A stretch of 64,000 nucleotides of DNA from assembly GCA_026707045.1 (NCBI GenBank), contig JAPOXO010000090.1, positions 1 through 64,000 of the forward strand, read 5' to 3'. A program made the translations under genes and the position numbers. The notes under the pieces are model-generated. The model was not told the DNA's origin, ran no database searches, and saw only the letters and a program-made list of their open reading frames with translations. This DNA is from Gammaproteobacteria bacterium. GTDB lineage: Bacteria; Pseudomonadota; Gammaproteobacteria; Pseudomonadales; Azotimanducaceae. Of this stretch, positions 37,112 to 46,494 are shown piece after piece (the stretch's first letter is position 1; each line of letters begins with the position of its first letter).

Positions 37112-37133
37112 CCTAGGGTCTTAGCGGCAATTG

Positions 37134-38915
37134 CTAGCGTCCGCGTAAGAAGACGCTATCCAGTGATTTCATGCTTTGAACGCGATAGGTTGGACGCCCG
37201 TGATTGCACTGGCCCGCATTCTCTGTGACTTCCATATCTCGCAAAAGCGCATTCATTTCCTCAATGGACAAGCGACGATTGAATCGAATGGCGTCATGAC
37301 AGGCAAAGGAAGCGAGTAGCTGGTTTTCGCGGTCTCGAATAGTTTCAGTAGTGCCATGCTCAGCCAATTCATCAAGTACATCGAGGACGAGCTGGCTTAT
37401 GTCAATGGATTGCAACATTGCGGGCACCTCGCGTACGGATATCGTTTTTGAATCAGAAACGTCCAATTTCAAGCCTAAATCTTCAAGCAAGTCCTGGGCT
37501 ACGCGTGCAGTTTCAGCCTCGCTTTCGCTTGCACTTATTTCCACTGGCACTAGCAGTCGCTGCGAGGCAAGTTTTCGCGCATCACGAGCTTTCTTCATCT
37601 TCTCGTAGACAACTCTCTCGTGAGCTGCGTGCATATCAACAATAACGAGACCTTCAGAGTTTTCCGCAAGTATGTATGCGCCATGCAATTGAGCCAATGC
37701 GTAGCCCATCGGTGGAATCTCTCCTTGTCTTGCGATCGCAGATTGACGGTCGTCGCTCGAAGTAAAGGATGATCCGCTCGTAGACCTATTTGGGTGGGGC
37801 AACGATTCGGGCGATCCAAGTGGCAATGGGCTCTCCACATAGGAGTCGACGGTCAGTTGAAATGGATTGGCTGGTTGGTCCTGATGAGGATCAATTTCGA
37901 TTTGGGCCGGATTCTTGGTACCAACACCACTTAGTTCGTGATAAAGACCAGACATCAAAAAGTCGTGGACACGTCGCGCGTCTCGAAAACGAACGTCTCT
38001 CTTCGTCGGGTGGACATTCACATCGACATCTCGAGGACTCATTGATAAATTCAGAACAAACACGGGATGTCTGCCGTGGAAAATCACGTCTCTGTAACCT
38101 TGCTTAACTCCATGTGCGATTAATCGATCATTGACGTATCGACCGTTTACAAAGAAGTACTGTCGATTCGCAGAGCTTCGAGTAAAAGTTGGTAGTCCAA
38201 CCCACCCTCTTAGATGCAAGTCTTCGCGTCGCAAGTCAACCTCGATGCATTGGTCGGCGAAAGCGGTTCCAAGAACACGCGAAATTCGTTCGAATGCCGA
38301 GTCCTCTACTTCCATTTTTTCGACTACGCGGTCGTCATTGATAAGCGTGAATGCACAATGCGGATGGGCAATCGCCAAAATGCGCACGCAATCGGCAACA
38401 TGGTTCATTTCGGTTCGCGATCGCTTGAGAAATTTCCTTCGAACTGGGGTGTTGTAAAAGAGATCGGTAACTTCGACCTGCGTGCCCCGCGTTCCCGCCG
38501 CGGGCTCGAATGCCACTTCCGAGCCTCCATCCATTCGCAACGACCATGCAGCATCGGACCCATCAGTGCGTGAAGTGATTTCCAATTTAGACACAGCCGC
38601 AATACTTGCCAAGGCTTCGCCACGAAATCCCATGGTTGAAACAGCGATTAGATCGTCAGCTGAACTAATTTTGCTGGTGGCGTGACGTTGAACTGACAGT
38701 CGCATGTCGTCTGGTTCGATCCCCATTCCATCGTCAGAGACTCGAATTCGACGAAGAGCACCTGCTTCGACTTGGACGAGAATGTTCGATGCATTGGCGT
38801 CGAGGCTATTTTCTATTAACTCTTTGACTATGGAAGCGGGGCGCTCGACGACTTCGCCTGCGGCTATTTGGTTGGCAACGCGTTCGTCGAGTCGATGAAT
38901 ACGCGATGCTGTCAT
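37134..38915 (-). CDS. mutL: DNA mismatch repair protein MutL with endonuclease motif
   Basis: The 593-residue protein has the GHKL ATPase motifs ELIENSLDANAS, RVSDDGMGIEPDD, TMGFRGEALASIA and GTRGTQVEVTDLFYNTPVRRKFL. The C-terminal part contains VIVDMHAAHERVVYEKM, which fits the metal-binding endonuclease signature DxHAx2Ex4E, and CNHGRPTYR near the end, the second part of that site. MutL with this motif nicks DNA itself, as in Pseudomonas, and organisms with it usually lack MutH. Its ATG overlaps the stop of the amidase gene (TGATG). Confidence 0.95.
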   Translation of the reverse strand: MTASRIHRLDERVANQIAAGEVVERPASIVKELIENSLDANASNILVQVEAGALRRIRVSDDGMGIEPDDMRLSVQRHATSKISSADDLIAVSTMGFRGEALASIAAVSKLEITSRTDGSDAAWSLRMDGGSEVAFEPAAGTRGTQVEVTDLFYNTPVRRKFLKRSRTEMNHVADCVRILAIAHPHCAFTLINDDRVVEKMEVEDSAFERISRVLGTAFADQCIEVDLRREDLHLRGWVGLPTFTRSSANRQYFFVNGRYVNDRLIAHGVKQGYRDVIFHGRHPVFVLNLSMSPRDVDVNVHPTKRDVRFRDARRVHDFLMSGLYHELSGVGTKNPAQIEIDPHQDQPANPFQLTVDSYVESPLPLGSPESLPHPNRSTSGSSFTSSDDRQSAIARQGEIPPMGYALAQLHGAYILAENSEGLVIVDMHAAHERVVYEKMKKARDARKLASQRLLVPVEISASESEAETARVAQDLLEDLGLKLDVSDSKTISVREVPAMLQSIDISQLVLDVLDELAEHGTTETIRDRENQLLASFACHDAIRFNRRLSIEEMNALLRDMEVTENAGQCNHGRPTYRVQSMKSLDSVFLRGR

Positions 38916-40300
38916 CAGTTCCGACGTGGACGGACAGGTATTGTCAATAGCTGGTTAGCGTAAATTCTGTCGCTGTTTAAATTGTTCAACTGCAAAATCG
39001 AAGAAATCGAAACGTTGTTTGCCAACGCGATTTCGCCGAGTGTGTCCCCTCTCTTCACGCGATACTTCTTAAAAGCTCGGCTGTACGAACATTCGACCTC
39101 ACCACGGCTCAAGTCCGTGTGCCAGGGAGGGTTATCGCAAAAATGGCTCAAGATGCCTAAAGCAATTGCTTCTCCTATCGCATGCTGGTGAGAGGGTTGT
39201 TCAAGCAAGCGAGCTTCCGTTGGGTTGGACAAATAACCCGTTTCAACCAGAATGGAAGGTACATGGGTCGATTTGAGTACGAGAAATCCAGCATCAGTGA
39301 CCTGAAAATCGGTTCGACTCTTATTCAATGCACGGGGATGCAATCCGGCAACAGAGGACATCTCTTGAAGCACGCTTTTCCCGATGGCCACAGAACTATC
39401 CAACACGAAATCACGGGGCATCTCATTCAGAAATCGGTATTGGTTGGGCTCATCGAAACAGCGTGAATTTACCCAGGAAGCCACTCCTCCAATCCAATCT
39501 GATCGATTCTCATTCTGGACGTTCCATTTGTTGATTTCCGTCGTTGCTTTGCCGTTGTCCAGTACCCAGACACTTCCGCCTCTTGGACCAGGTCGGTTCA
39601 CAGAATCCGCATGCACCGAAACGAATACATGAGCCCTTTCTTTCATCGCGATGTTCCTCCGCGTATTGAGAGGAACTTCGTAGTCTCCTTCTCGAGTCAT
39701 AATGACTTTGAATCCAGGCGCAGCCTCAAGCACACCCTTCACGACTCTAGAAATCGCCAGATTGACATCTTTCTCATAAATCCCGGTTATTGCTTCCGCA
39801 CCAGGATCTTCGCCACCGTGTCCAGCGTCAACTACAACTACAACATCTTTGTGGGGTTCGTTGTCGGTGGAGCAGTCTTCAAGTAGCACTTCGCTTGGCA
39901 AGTCAATGACTAGCCGGTGGCCAAAAGGGTTGTAGGGGTCTAGTTTGAATACTGTCGGCTCAACCTTGTCCGCAAGATCTAACACTACTCGGTACATACC
40001 ATTGGTTCCTACAGCGTGGCGAATGGACTTTAGTATTCGACTGTCGATCTCACGGATTGTGATAGTTCCCCGAGGCGTCGTATTCTTGAGATCGATGTAT
40101 ACACGGGTGGGGTTGTCAAGTACTCCATACTTGTAGTCTGCTTGTTGGGTAAGATCAAGAACTATTCGAGTATTGTGAGGACTCTCGTTCCAACGTATTC
40201 CAAGTAACTCGTTGGCTTGAACCTGTCCGGCGATCGCCAAAGTCAGAATGGAGAACCCAACGATGCGCAAAGCAACGTTTCTAGGATGCAATCTAATCAT
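38915..40300 (-). CDS. amiB: N-acetylmuramoyl-L-alanine amidase with AMIN and LysM domains
   Basis: The 461-residue periplasmic enzyme splits septal peptidoglycan during daughter-cell separation. A signal peptide (about 1-29, ending VQANE) is followed by an AMIN domain (about 30-140) for septal targeting and an Amidase_3 domain (about 152-385) with zinc ligands in DAGHGGEDPGA, the Glu in YEKDVNLAI, SVHADS and VETGYLSN. A C-terminal LysM domain (about 412-456, KYRVKRGDTLGEIALANNV) closes it. The layout and position before mutL match the Pseudomonas enzyme called AmiB; E. coli AmiC/AmiB lack or differ in LysM. It overlaps tsaE by eight bases. Confidence 0.93.
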   Translation of the reverse strand: MIRLHPRNVALRIVGFSILTLAIAGQVQANELLGIRWNESPHNTRIVLDLTQQADYKYGVLDNPTRVYIDLKNTTPRGTITIREIDSRILKSIRHAVGTNGMYRVVLDLADKVEPTVFKLDPYNPFGHRLVIDLPSEVLLEDCSTDNEPHKDVVVVVDAGHGGEDPGAEAITGIYEKDVNLAISRVVKGVLEAAPGFKVIMTREGDYEVPLNTRRNIAMKERAHVFVSVHADSVNRPGPRGGSVWVLDNGKATTEINKWNVQNENRSDWIGGVASWVNSRCFDEPNQYRFLNEMPRDFVLDSSVAIGKSVLQEMSSVAGLHPRALNKSRTDFQVTDAGFLVLKSTHVPSILVETGYLSNPTEARLLEQPSHQHAIGEAIALGILSHFCDNPPWHTDLSRGEVECSYSRAFKKYRVKRGDTLGEIALANNVSISSILQLNNLNSDRIYANQLLTIPVRPRRN

Positions 40301-40718
40301 TGAAAAAGCCTATGTTCGCTGTGCGCCCTTCTCCCTTTCTTGTCAACTTGACAACCAAATCGGGAGATGGGAGCACTTCACTTCCCTGTTCAGGCCACTC
40401 GACAAGTTGCAAGTGGCTCAACTCCAGCTGTTCCAGTAAACCAATATAGTTCAATTCCTCTATTTTTTCAATACGATAAAGGTCAATATGCAGTATGTGG
40501 ACTCCGTTCAAGCTGTAGGGTTCGATCAACGTATAGGTTGGACTCGTAACAGGTCCCTTTCTCCCCAGAGCTCTCAACCATCCTCGAACAAGGGTTGTTT
40601 TTCCAGACCCCAGCTCACCTTCCAGAAAAACCAGACCACTTTCAATTCGTTTAGCGAGGGAAGCTCCAAGCGCAAGAGTGTCCGTCTCGGTTGCCAACTC
40701 GACTAACTGGCAGTTCAC
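40293..40718 (-). CDS. tsaE: tRNA threonylcarbamoyl-adenosine synthesis ATPase TsaE
   Basis: TsaE is the ATPase that turns over the TsaB-TsaD complex that makes t6A37 in tRNA. The 141-residue protein shows the Walker A EGELGSGKTTLVRGWLRALG, VTSPTYTLIEPY with the switch residues, HILHIDLYRIEKIEELNYIG and LVEWPEQGSEVLP. It overlaps nnr (four bases) and the amidase gene, so the three are a single translationally coupled unit. Confidence 0.95.
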   Translation of the reverse strand: MNCQLVELATETDTLALGASLAKRIESGLVFLEGELGSGKTTLVRGWLRALGRKGPVTSPTYTLIEPYSLNGVHILHIDLYRIEKIEELNYIGLLEQLELSHLQLVEWPEQGSEVLPSPDLVVKLTRKGEGRTANIGFFND

Positions 40719-42187
40719 TCAGAGTCTTCCCTTGGACGGATATTGTTGACGAGATCGCTAGCGACTATAGATAGTTTGCGATCGCTTTCTAAAGCGGCAA
40801 GTCCGGCTCGACTGTGCAATATCACAGCAGTTTCAGCTGCATCGACAGATCTTTCAAGCACTGCATATGCTGCTGCTGCAATCCCTGTTAAAACATCTCC
40901 GCTTCCGGCGGTTGCTAGTGCAGGATTGGCGCATCGAAGGAGAGCGATGGGTTCTCCCTTAGATGCGATCAGGCTTCCCGCCCCTTTGAGAATGGCGGTA
41001 CATTGAAGGGATTGGGTGAGATTACTGATTGCGGAGACTCTATCTTCCTGCACCTGTTTTGTGGCAACACCTAGCAAGCCACCTGCCTCCCCTGGATGTG
41101 GAGTGATGATGCAACCTTCAGGCAACCTGCGATTTGCCAATAGACGAAGCGCTCCCGCATCGACTATCAACTTTCGTGGGTTTTCATTCAAGACTGTTGC
41201 AACCATGGACTGACTCCAATCTGTAGACGAGAGTCCTGGACCCAATGCAACGACATCCGCATTGCTCATCAGTTCTAATACATCGTCTCCATTGCTCAAT
41301 CCATGCACCATGACTTCTGGACATCTAGCCAAGAATGCGCCTACGTGTTCTGGCCGAGAAACAGCTGTAACAAGCCCTGCACCGGTTCGAAGAGCAGCCT
41401 CGGCAGTCAGGATGGCAGCTCCGCCACTTCCAAGATCTCCGCCAACGACAAGAACGCGACCAGCTTGTCCCTTGTGTGAAGTGGCCTTGCGAGGCGGAAG
41501 ATAGTGTCCCGGTTCTCGTGGGTTCAATAGTCTCAATCCCCCGACTCGAGCATACAATTCGCTCGGGAGACTTAGGTTCGAGAATTCCACCCGTCCTGCA
41601 AAATCGGGACCCGAGCCCGTGAAGAGCCCAACTTTTGCACCAACAAATGTACATGTCAAGTCCGCATGTACTGGTTCTCGGCAAAGAAGCGAGCCTGTAC
41701 TGGAATTGAGCCCACTTGGTAGGTCCAAGGCAAGTGTCTTGCTGCGTTCGCTGTTAATGTCCGCAATTGCTGCTTGATAGTTGTCTCTCACCGATCCTTT
41801 AGCGCCCGTGCCAAGTAGGCCATCCACAATTACGTCCGGAGTATTGCGTGAGGTTCGGCCTACATCCACTCCTTGATCCACCATCCAATCCCATGCCGCT
41901 CTCGCATCGCCTTGCAATTGGATTGGATCCGTAATTTGAACGATTGTCACTTCTACACCTTCCCTGTGTGCCAATCCTGCTAACACATAACTATCACCAG
42001 CATTGTTTCCCGATCCAGAATAGACTTTTATCCGTTCCGTGCTCGGAAAATTTGCTTGCAACCTTTCGTACGCAAATTGTCCTGCTCGCTTCATGAGCTC
42101 GAATCCTGGAATCCCAAGCTCCTCAACGGCAATCCGATCCAACTCGCGACACTCGGTTACGGTGTACACTCGTTCTATAGGATTCAT
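40715..42187 (-). CDS. nnr: Bifunctional NAD(P)HX epimerase/dehydratase
   Basis: The enzyme repairs NADH and NADPH that have become hydrated: the N-terminal half epimerises and the C-terminal half dehydrates NAD(P)HX with ATP or ADP. The 490 residues show YSGSGNNAGDSYVLAGLA and VDGLLGTGAKGSVRDNY (epimerase, about 1-215) and GRVLVVGGDLGSGGAAIL, VALGPGLSSTDW, ITPHPGEAGGLLG and GSGDVLTGIAAAAYA (dehydratase, about 220-490). Its ATG is 16 bases from the divergent queG start. Confidence 0.94.
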   Translation of the reverse strand: MNPIERVYTVTECRELDRIAVEELGIPGFELMKRAGQFAYERLQANFPSTERIKVYSGSGNNAGDSYVLAGLAHREGVEVTIVQITDPIQLQGDARAAWDWMVDQGVDVGRTSRNTPDVIVDGLLGTGAKGSVRDNYQAAIADINSERSKTLALDLPSGLNSSTGSLLCREPVHADLTCTFVGAKVGLFTGSGPDFAGRVEFSNLSLPSELYARVGGLRLLNPREPGHYLPPRKATSHKGQAGRVLVVGGDLGSGGAAILTAEAALRTGAGLVTAVSRPEHVGAFLARCPEVMVHGLSNGDDVLELMSNADVVALGPGLSSTDWSQSMVATVLNENPRKLIVDAGALRLLANRRLPEGCIITPHPGEAGGLLGVATKQVQEDRVSAISNLTQSLQCTAILKGAGSLIASKGEPIALLRCANPALATAGSGDVLTGIAAAAYAVLERSVDAAETAVILHSRAGLAALESDRKLSIVASDLVNNIRPREDSE

Positions 42188-42203
42188 GCGTCCAATTCTA
42201 TAA

Positions 42204-43259
42204 ATGGACTTTCATGCTCTAGCAAAAGATATCCGAACCTGGGCATTGGAATTGGGCTTCGATGAGATCGGAATCACAGATGCCGACCTCGGTTCCGCAA
42301 CACGTGAGTATCGCGAATGGATTGTTCAACGATTCCATGGAGAAATGGGTTATATGGAGCGAAATATCGAAAAGCGACTGGCTCCCGCGCAACTAATGCC
42401 AGGAACTGTCCGAATTATCAGTGCACGTATGAACTACTCCCCACCTTCTCCTCCTCGTGCACTAAATCAACCGTCGCTTGCCTACATCTCACGTTATGCG
42501 ACCGGTCGCGACTACCATAAGGTTCTCAGACGCAAGCTCGCCAAAATTGCGACGAAAATTAGAAACGCCGCAGGTGGATCCCATCGCGCTTTCGTCGATT
42601 CCGCTCCAGTGCTGGAAAAACCAATCGCAGAAAAAGCAGGACTCGGATGGATTGGCAAGCACACCTTGGCTATGCATCCTGAAGTTGGTTCATATTTCTT
42701 CTTGGGCGAGATCTTCACTGACTTGCCACTACCGATTACGGATCGCAAGGTCGAAGCCCAATGTGGATCTTGCAAAGCGTGCATTAACGTCTGTCCTACA
42801 AATGCGATCGTCGGACCGGGTCAGCTGGACGCCAGAAAGTGCATCTCATACCTCACCATAGAGCTCAAGGGATCCATCCCAGAAGCTCTCCGATCGCTAA
42901 TGGGAAATCGCGTGTTTGGCTGCGATGACTGTCAGCTGATTTGCCCATGGAATCGCTTTGCTCCCGTGACTGGAGAACGAGATTTCAATGTGCGACATGA
43001 ACTCGATCGCAAATCCATTGTGGATCTATTGTCTTGGAACGAGGAGCAGTTCCTACAAAAGACGGCAGGCATGGCGCTGCGGCGCATCAATTACAGTCAG
43101 TGGACTCGGAACCTTTCTGTGGCGGCGGGCAACGCACCTCCAAACAACCAACTAATTGAAGCGCTCGTCTGCAAACGCAAGGAAATGCTTGACCGAGAAG
43201 ATGAGATGTGCGTCGAACACATCGATTGGGCGCTTTGCCGCCTCAACGAAACTCACTAG
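42204..43259 (+). CDS. queG: Epoxyqueuosine reductase QueG
   Basis: QueG removes the epoxide oxygen from epoxyqueuosine in tRNA, using cobalamin and two [4Fe-4S] clusters, the last step of queuosine synthesis. The 351 residues show [35 protein letters not shown] with the cobalamin-facing region, [36 protein letters not shown] and [12 protein letters not shown] with the cluster cysteines. Its end overlaps the convergent orn gene by 17 bases. Start is ATG 42204. Confidence 0.95.
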   Translation: MDFHALAKDIRTWALELGFDEIGITDADLGSATREYREWIVQRFHGEMGYMERNIEKRLAPAQLMPGTVRIISARMNYSPPSPPRALNQPSLAYISRYATGRDYHKVLRRKLAKIATKIRNAAGGSHRAFVDSAPVLEKPIAEKAGLGWIGKHTLAMHPEVGSYFFLGEIFTDLPLPITDRKVEAQCGSCKACINVCPTNAIVGPGQLDARKCISYLTIELKGSIPEALRSLMGNRVFGCDDCQLICPWNRFAPVTGERDFNVRHELDRKSIVDLLSWNEEQFLQKTAGMALRRINYSQWTRNLSVAAGNAPPNNQLIEALVCKRKEMLDREDEMCVEHIDWALCRLNETH

Positions 43260-43788
43260 CTATAAACTTGCTTCTATATAGTCGCAACTCAGCGATAGAT
43301 TCCCTTATGTCGTCTAAAGCTCGATGCTGCTCGGACTTCTGGAGTTCCTTGTAAACCCTTGGAGCCCATCTTCGAACCAGTTCCTTAACGGAACTGACAT
43401 CGATATTCCTGTAGTGCAAAAAGCCTTCTAGAGTCGGCATGTAACGCTTGAGAAACCTTCGATCCTGCCAAACCGAATTCCCGCATAAAGGCGACTCGCC
43501 TTTTTGTGTATGCCGTGAAACGAGATCGAATGTCACAGCTTCGGCTTCTACCAAACTGCTTTCCGAAGACCTAACCCGATCGAGGAGACCCGATGACGTG
43601 TGTTGGGTCAAATTCCAATCATCCATGCGAGCAAGTACATCCTCGGACTGACTGACTGCGATGGAGAACCCTTCGTCAATTACAGTCAGACTGGAGTCGG
43701 TAACAATCGTGGCGATTTCAAGAATTTCGTCTCTTTCCGGATCGAGTCCCGTCATTTCCAGGTCGATCCAAATCAAATTTGAATGCAT
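43243..43788 (-). CDS. orn: Oligoribonuclease
   Basis: Orn degrades di- to pentaribonucleotides, including pGpG from c-di-GMP breakdown, and is essential in many gammaproteobacteria. I place the start at the internal ATG 43788 ([20 protein letters not shown]), which fits the family; the frame begins at 43800. DEDD motifs are [24 protein letters not shown] and [14 protein letters not shown]. It is convergent with queG, overlapping at the 3' ends by 17 bases. Confidence 0.94.
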   Translation of the reverse strand: MHSNLIWIDLEMTGLDPERDEILEIATIVTDSSLTVIDEGFSIAVSQSEDVLARMDDWNLTQHTSSGLLDRVRSSESSLVEAEAVTFDLVSRHTQKGESPLCGNSVWQDRRFLKRYMPTLEGFLHYRNIDVSSVKELVRRWAPRVYKELQKSEQHRALDDIRESIAELRLYRSKFIASEFR

Positions 43789-43877
43789 GTAGCACTCCAA
43801 CTTGCCTGGTAAACAATTTTGAGTCTAGTTTCGTCGAGTCCCAATTTCCGGATTGTGCTTAGCACCCTGAAGACGAC

Positions 43878-44804
43878 CTATATCCGATTCACTGGGAAGG
43901 TCATGACTTGGCCCAAACTTTCGAAACCCAATGCAAGAGCCACCAGTCGATCCAATCCGATCGCCACGCCTGAACACTGTGGCAATCCATGGCGCATTGC
44001 GTCCAACAGTCTCTCGTCTGGATCGACTGCACTCTTCGACTTGTCGCAACGTATCTTGTTGTCTAACGCCATTCGGCGTTTGAGTTCGTCAGGGTCCAAC
44101 AGCTCGTTGTAACCATTGGCCAGCTCGATTCGAGAAGCAATTAGTTCGAACCGATCTGCAACCATACCGGATTCAGATATTTTTGTTTCGGCTAGAGCAG
44201 CTGATTCTTCGGGAAAATCAACAACAAAATACCGTGAACAATCGCATGAATTCATCGCTTGGGAATAGAGAAAGTCACACACCTCGGTGAAATCTTCGCT
44301 TCCCGAATAACCAAGATGAACTGCGACACGATGAATCTCACGAGGGCTTGTGTCGAATACATCGATTCCAATTTCTTCTCCAATCAAATCTTTATAGGTG
44401 ACAGTGCGATACGTGCCTGTACCCAGAACCAAATCTACTAACCCCTCGACCTCTTCTCTCAGCTGCCGCGAGTCAAATCCGATCCGATACCATTCCAACA
44501 TCATAAATTCTGGGTTGTGCCATTTACCCACCTCTCCGTCTCGGAAAACCGGACCGATTTGATAGCAAGAAGGCACACCGCTGGCCAACAGTCGCTTCAT
44601 AAAGAACTCAGGAGATGTCTGCAGAAATCCTCTTTGTACTGGAATCGAGTCGATTTGGATATCGGTAACCGTCTGAGAGCCAACTACAGGAGTATGCACT
44701 TCAATAACTCCTTTACTCTGGAAGAACTCCCGAATGTTCCAGACTAAAGAAGAACGATCACTAAGCGTCTGTGCGGAAGCGACAGGCCGCCAGTCTGAAT
44801 TCAA
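43878..44804 (-). CDS. epmA: EF-P lysine ligase EpmA (GenX/PoxA)
   Basis: EpmA is a class II lysyl-tRNA synthetase paralogue without an anticodon domain that attaches (R)-beta-lysine to Lys34 of EF-P. The 308-residue protein shows [55 protein letters not shown] with the class II motif 2, [18 protein letters not shown] and the motif 3 [17 protein letters not shown]. The length (308) compared with 325 in E. coli fits. Its start overlaps the efp stop by four bases. Confidence 0.94.
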   Translation of the reverse strand: MNSDWRPVASAQTLSDRSSLVWNIREFFQSKGVIEVHTPVVGSQTVTDIQIDSIPVQRGFLQTSPEFFMKRLLASGVPSCYQIGPVFRDGEVGKWHNPEFMMLEWYRIGFDSRQLREEVEGLVDLVLGTGTYRTVTYKDLIGEEIGIDVFDTSPREIHRVAVHLGYSGSEDFTEVCDFLYSQAMNSCDCSRYFVVDFPEESAALAETKISESGMVADRFELIASRIELANGYNELLDPDELKRRMALDNKIRCDKSKSAVDPDERLLDAMRHGLPQCSGVAIGLDRLVALALGFESLGQVMTFPVNRI

Positions 44805-45376
44805 GATTGTTTGCTGCGCCCTACGTATTCACCAGTCCGAGTATCGACGCGCACCACTTCTCCTACATCAATAAACAGCGGTACACGAATGGTAGTTCCC
44901 GTCGCGAGAGTGGCGGGCTTGCTCCCACCTGCGACGGTGTCGCCTCGGACTCCTGGATCAGTATCTTTGATTTCAAGCTCGACGAAATTTGGAGGAACTA
45001 CGGATATGGGGTCTCCTTCCCATAGAGTCACTGTACACCTGTCTTGCTCGGTCAACCATTGCTTTGCATCCCCAACCACTGCTGCGCTCGCGCTGACTTG
45101 CTCGAAGGTATCGTCCATTCGCATGAAATGCCATTCTGTACCATCGGTATACAAATATTCCATGTCCAATTCGACTACATTCGCTGACTCCATGGTTTCA
45201 CCGCTTCGCAACGTACGATCCCAAACTCGCCCTGAGATCAAGTTGCGAAATTTTGCTCTGGTGAAAGCCTGCCCTTTTCCAGGTTTAACAAATTCAGCTT
45301 CGAGGATGACGCACGGTTCGCCTTCAAGCATGACTTTGAGCCCGTTGCGAAACTCGTTCGTAGAATAACTTGACAT
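44801..45376 (-). CDS. efp: Elongation factor P
   Basis: EF-P relieves ribosomes paused at polyproline. The 191-residue protein has the three OB-like domains with [10 protein letters not shown] carrying Lys34, the site modified by EpmA, then [35 protein letters not shown] and [21 protein letters not shown]. Its promoter region is shared with divergent epmB (26 bases between starts), and epmA overlaps it, so all three genes of the modification system sit together. Confidence 0.96.
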   Translation of the reverse strand: MSSYSTNEFRNGLKVMLEGEPCVILEAEFVKPGKGQAFTRAKFRNLISGRVWDRTLRSGETMESANVVELDMEYLYTDGTEWHFMRMDDTFEQVSASAAVVGDAKQWLTEQDRCTVTLWEGDPISVVPPNFVELEIKDTDPGVRGDTVAGGSKPATLATGTTIRVPLFIDVGEVVRVDTRTGEYVGRSKQS

Positions 45377-45402
45377 GTTCGAGAGTCCTTTTTGAGGGCT
45401 AA

Positions 45403-46410
45403 ATGATACTTTCCGAACGCGTGCCGTGGGATGAGAACGAGTGGAAGGAAATTCTCCGAAGATCCGTAAGAGATGCAGACACTCTCAGAACCAAACTTGA
45501 TCTAAGGCCCGAGCAAACAGCATGGCTTGATCATTCAAACTTCAGCGTCTTTGTCCCGTTACCCTACCTTTCAAGAATTGAACCCGGAAACCCGGCAGAT
45601 CCCCTCCTCCTTCAAGTCGCACCATCTGTTCTCGAACAACAAGAGGTGGATGGCTATTCGACGGATCCTTTAGGCGAAAGGAATTCAGCCGCATCTAGAG
45701 TGCTACAAAAATACTCTGGACGTCTTCTCTACATTGCTGCATCCGCATGTCCGATTCACTGCCGCTATTGCTTTCGTCGCCATTTTCCGTACGACGATCA
45801 TGAATCCGCTTCCGTGGAGTCTTTGCTCGCTGCCTTGAGCAAGGACAAGTCAATTTTCGAAGTGATTCTCTCCGGCGGGGATCCCCTACTACTCTCTGAT
45901 TGCAGCTTGAAAAAGCTGGTCTCGGAAATCAGTGCTGTTCCACATGTTCGAACTATCAGGATTCATACGCGCTTTGCGGTAGTCCTACCGCAAAGAGTTA
46001 CAACCCAGCTTTTGGAAGCTCTTCGAGACGAACGACTCAACATTGTTGTGGTTATTCACGCGAATCACCCTAATGAACTGGACATGAACGTAGAATTGGC
46101 AATCAAAGCGTTCAAATCGACGGACGTAACACTACTGAATCAAAGTGTGCTTCTTAAAGGAGTCAATGACTCAGCGACTGTCTTGAAGCAACTCTCGTGG
46201 AAGCTCTTCAGGATTGGAGTTCTTCCCTACTACCTTCATCTTTTGGACAAAGTTACCGGCACTTCGCACTTTGACCTGCCTGAAGAACAAGCGCTATCCA
46301 TCTTTCGGACACTGCAGTCCAGTGTGCCGGGCTATCTAGCTCCTCGTTTAGTCCGTGAAATTCCTGGTCGGGGCTCAAAGACTCTTGTCAACGCTGGCAC
46401 CGTCTCGTGA
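45403..46410 (+). CDS. epmB: EF-P (R)-beta-lysylation lysine 2,3-aminomutase EpmB
   Basis: EpmB is a radical SAM, PLP-dependent enzyme that makes (R)-beta-lysine from lysine. The 335-residue protein has the radical SAM Cys triad in [18 protein letters not shown] (CxxxCxxC), [55 protein letters not shown] and [15 protein letters not shown] with the PLP-binding region. It is divergent from efp. The set efp, epmA, epmB is complete; epmC (hydroxylase) is not here. Confidence 0.94.
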   Translation: MILSERVPWDENEWKEILRRSVRDADTLRTKLDLRPEQTAWLDHSNFSVFVPLPYLSRIEPGNPADPLLLQVAPSVLEQQEVDGYSTDPLGERNSAASRVLQKYSGRLLYIAASACPIHCRYCFRRHFPYDDHESASVESLLAALSKDKSIFEVILSGGDPLLLSDCSLKKLVSEISAVPHVRTIRIHTRFAVVLPQRVTTQLLEALRDERLNIVVVIHANHPNELDMNVELAIKAFKSTDVTLLNQSVLLKGVNDSATVLKQLSWKLFRIGVLPYYLHLLDKVTGTSHFDLPEEQALSIFRTLQSSVPGYLAPRLVREIPGRGSKTLVNAGTVS

Positions 46411-46494
46411 TCAATAGCCTTCTTTCATCGGCGAGCATTAACCTTGAATTAGCCAGTGTGCAGATCGCACTGGTGGTTGCAATCTGGAGAGTTA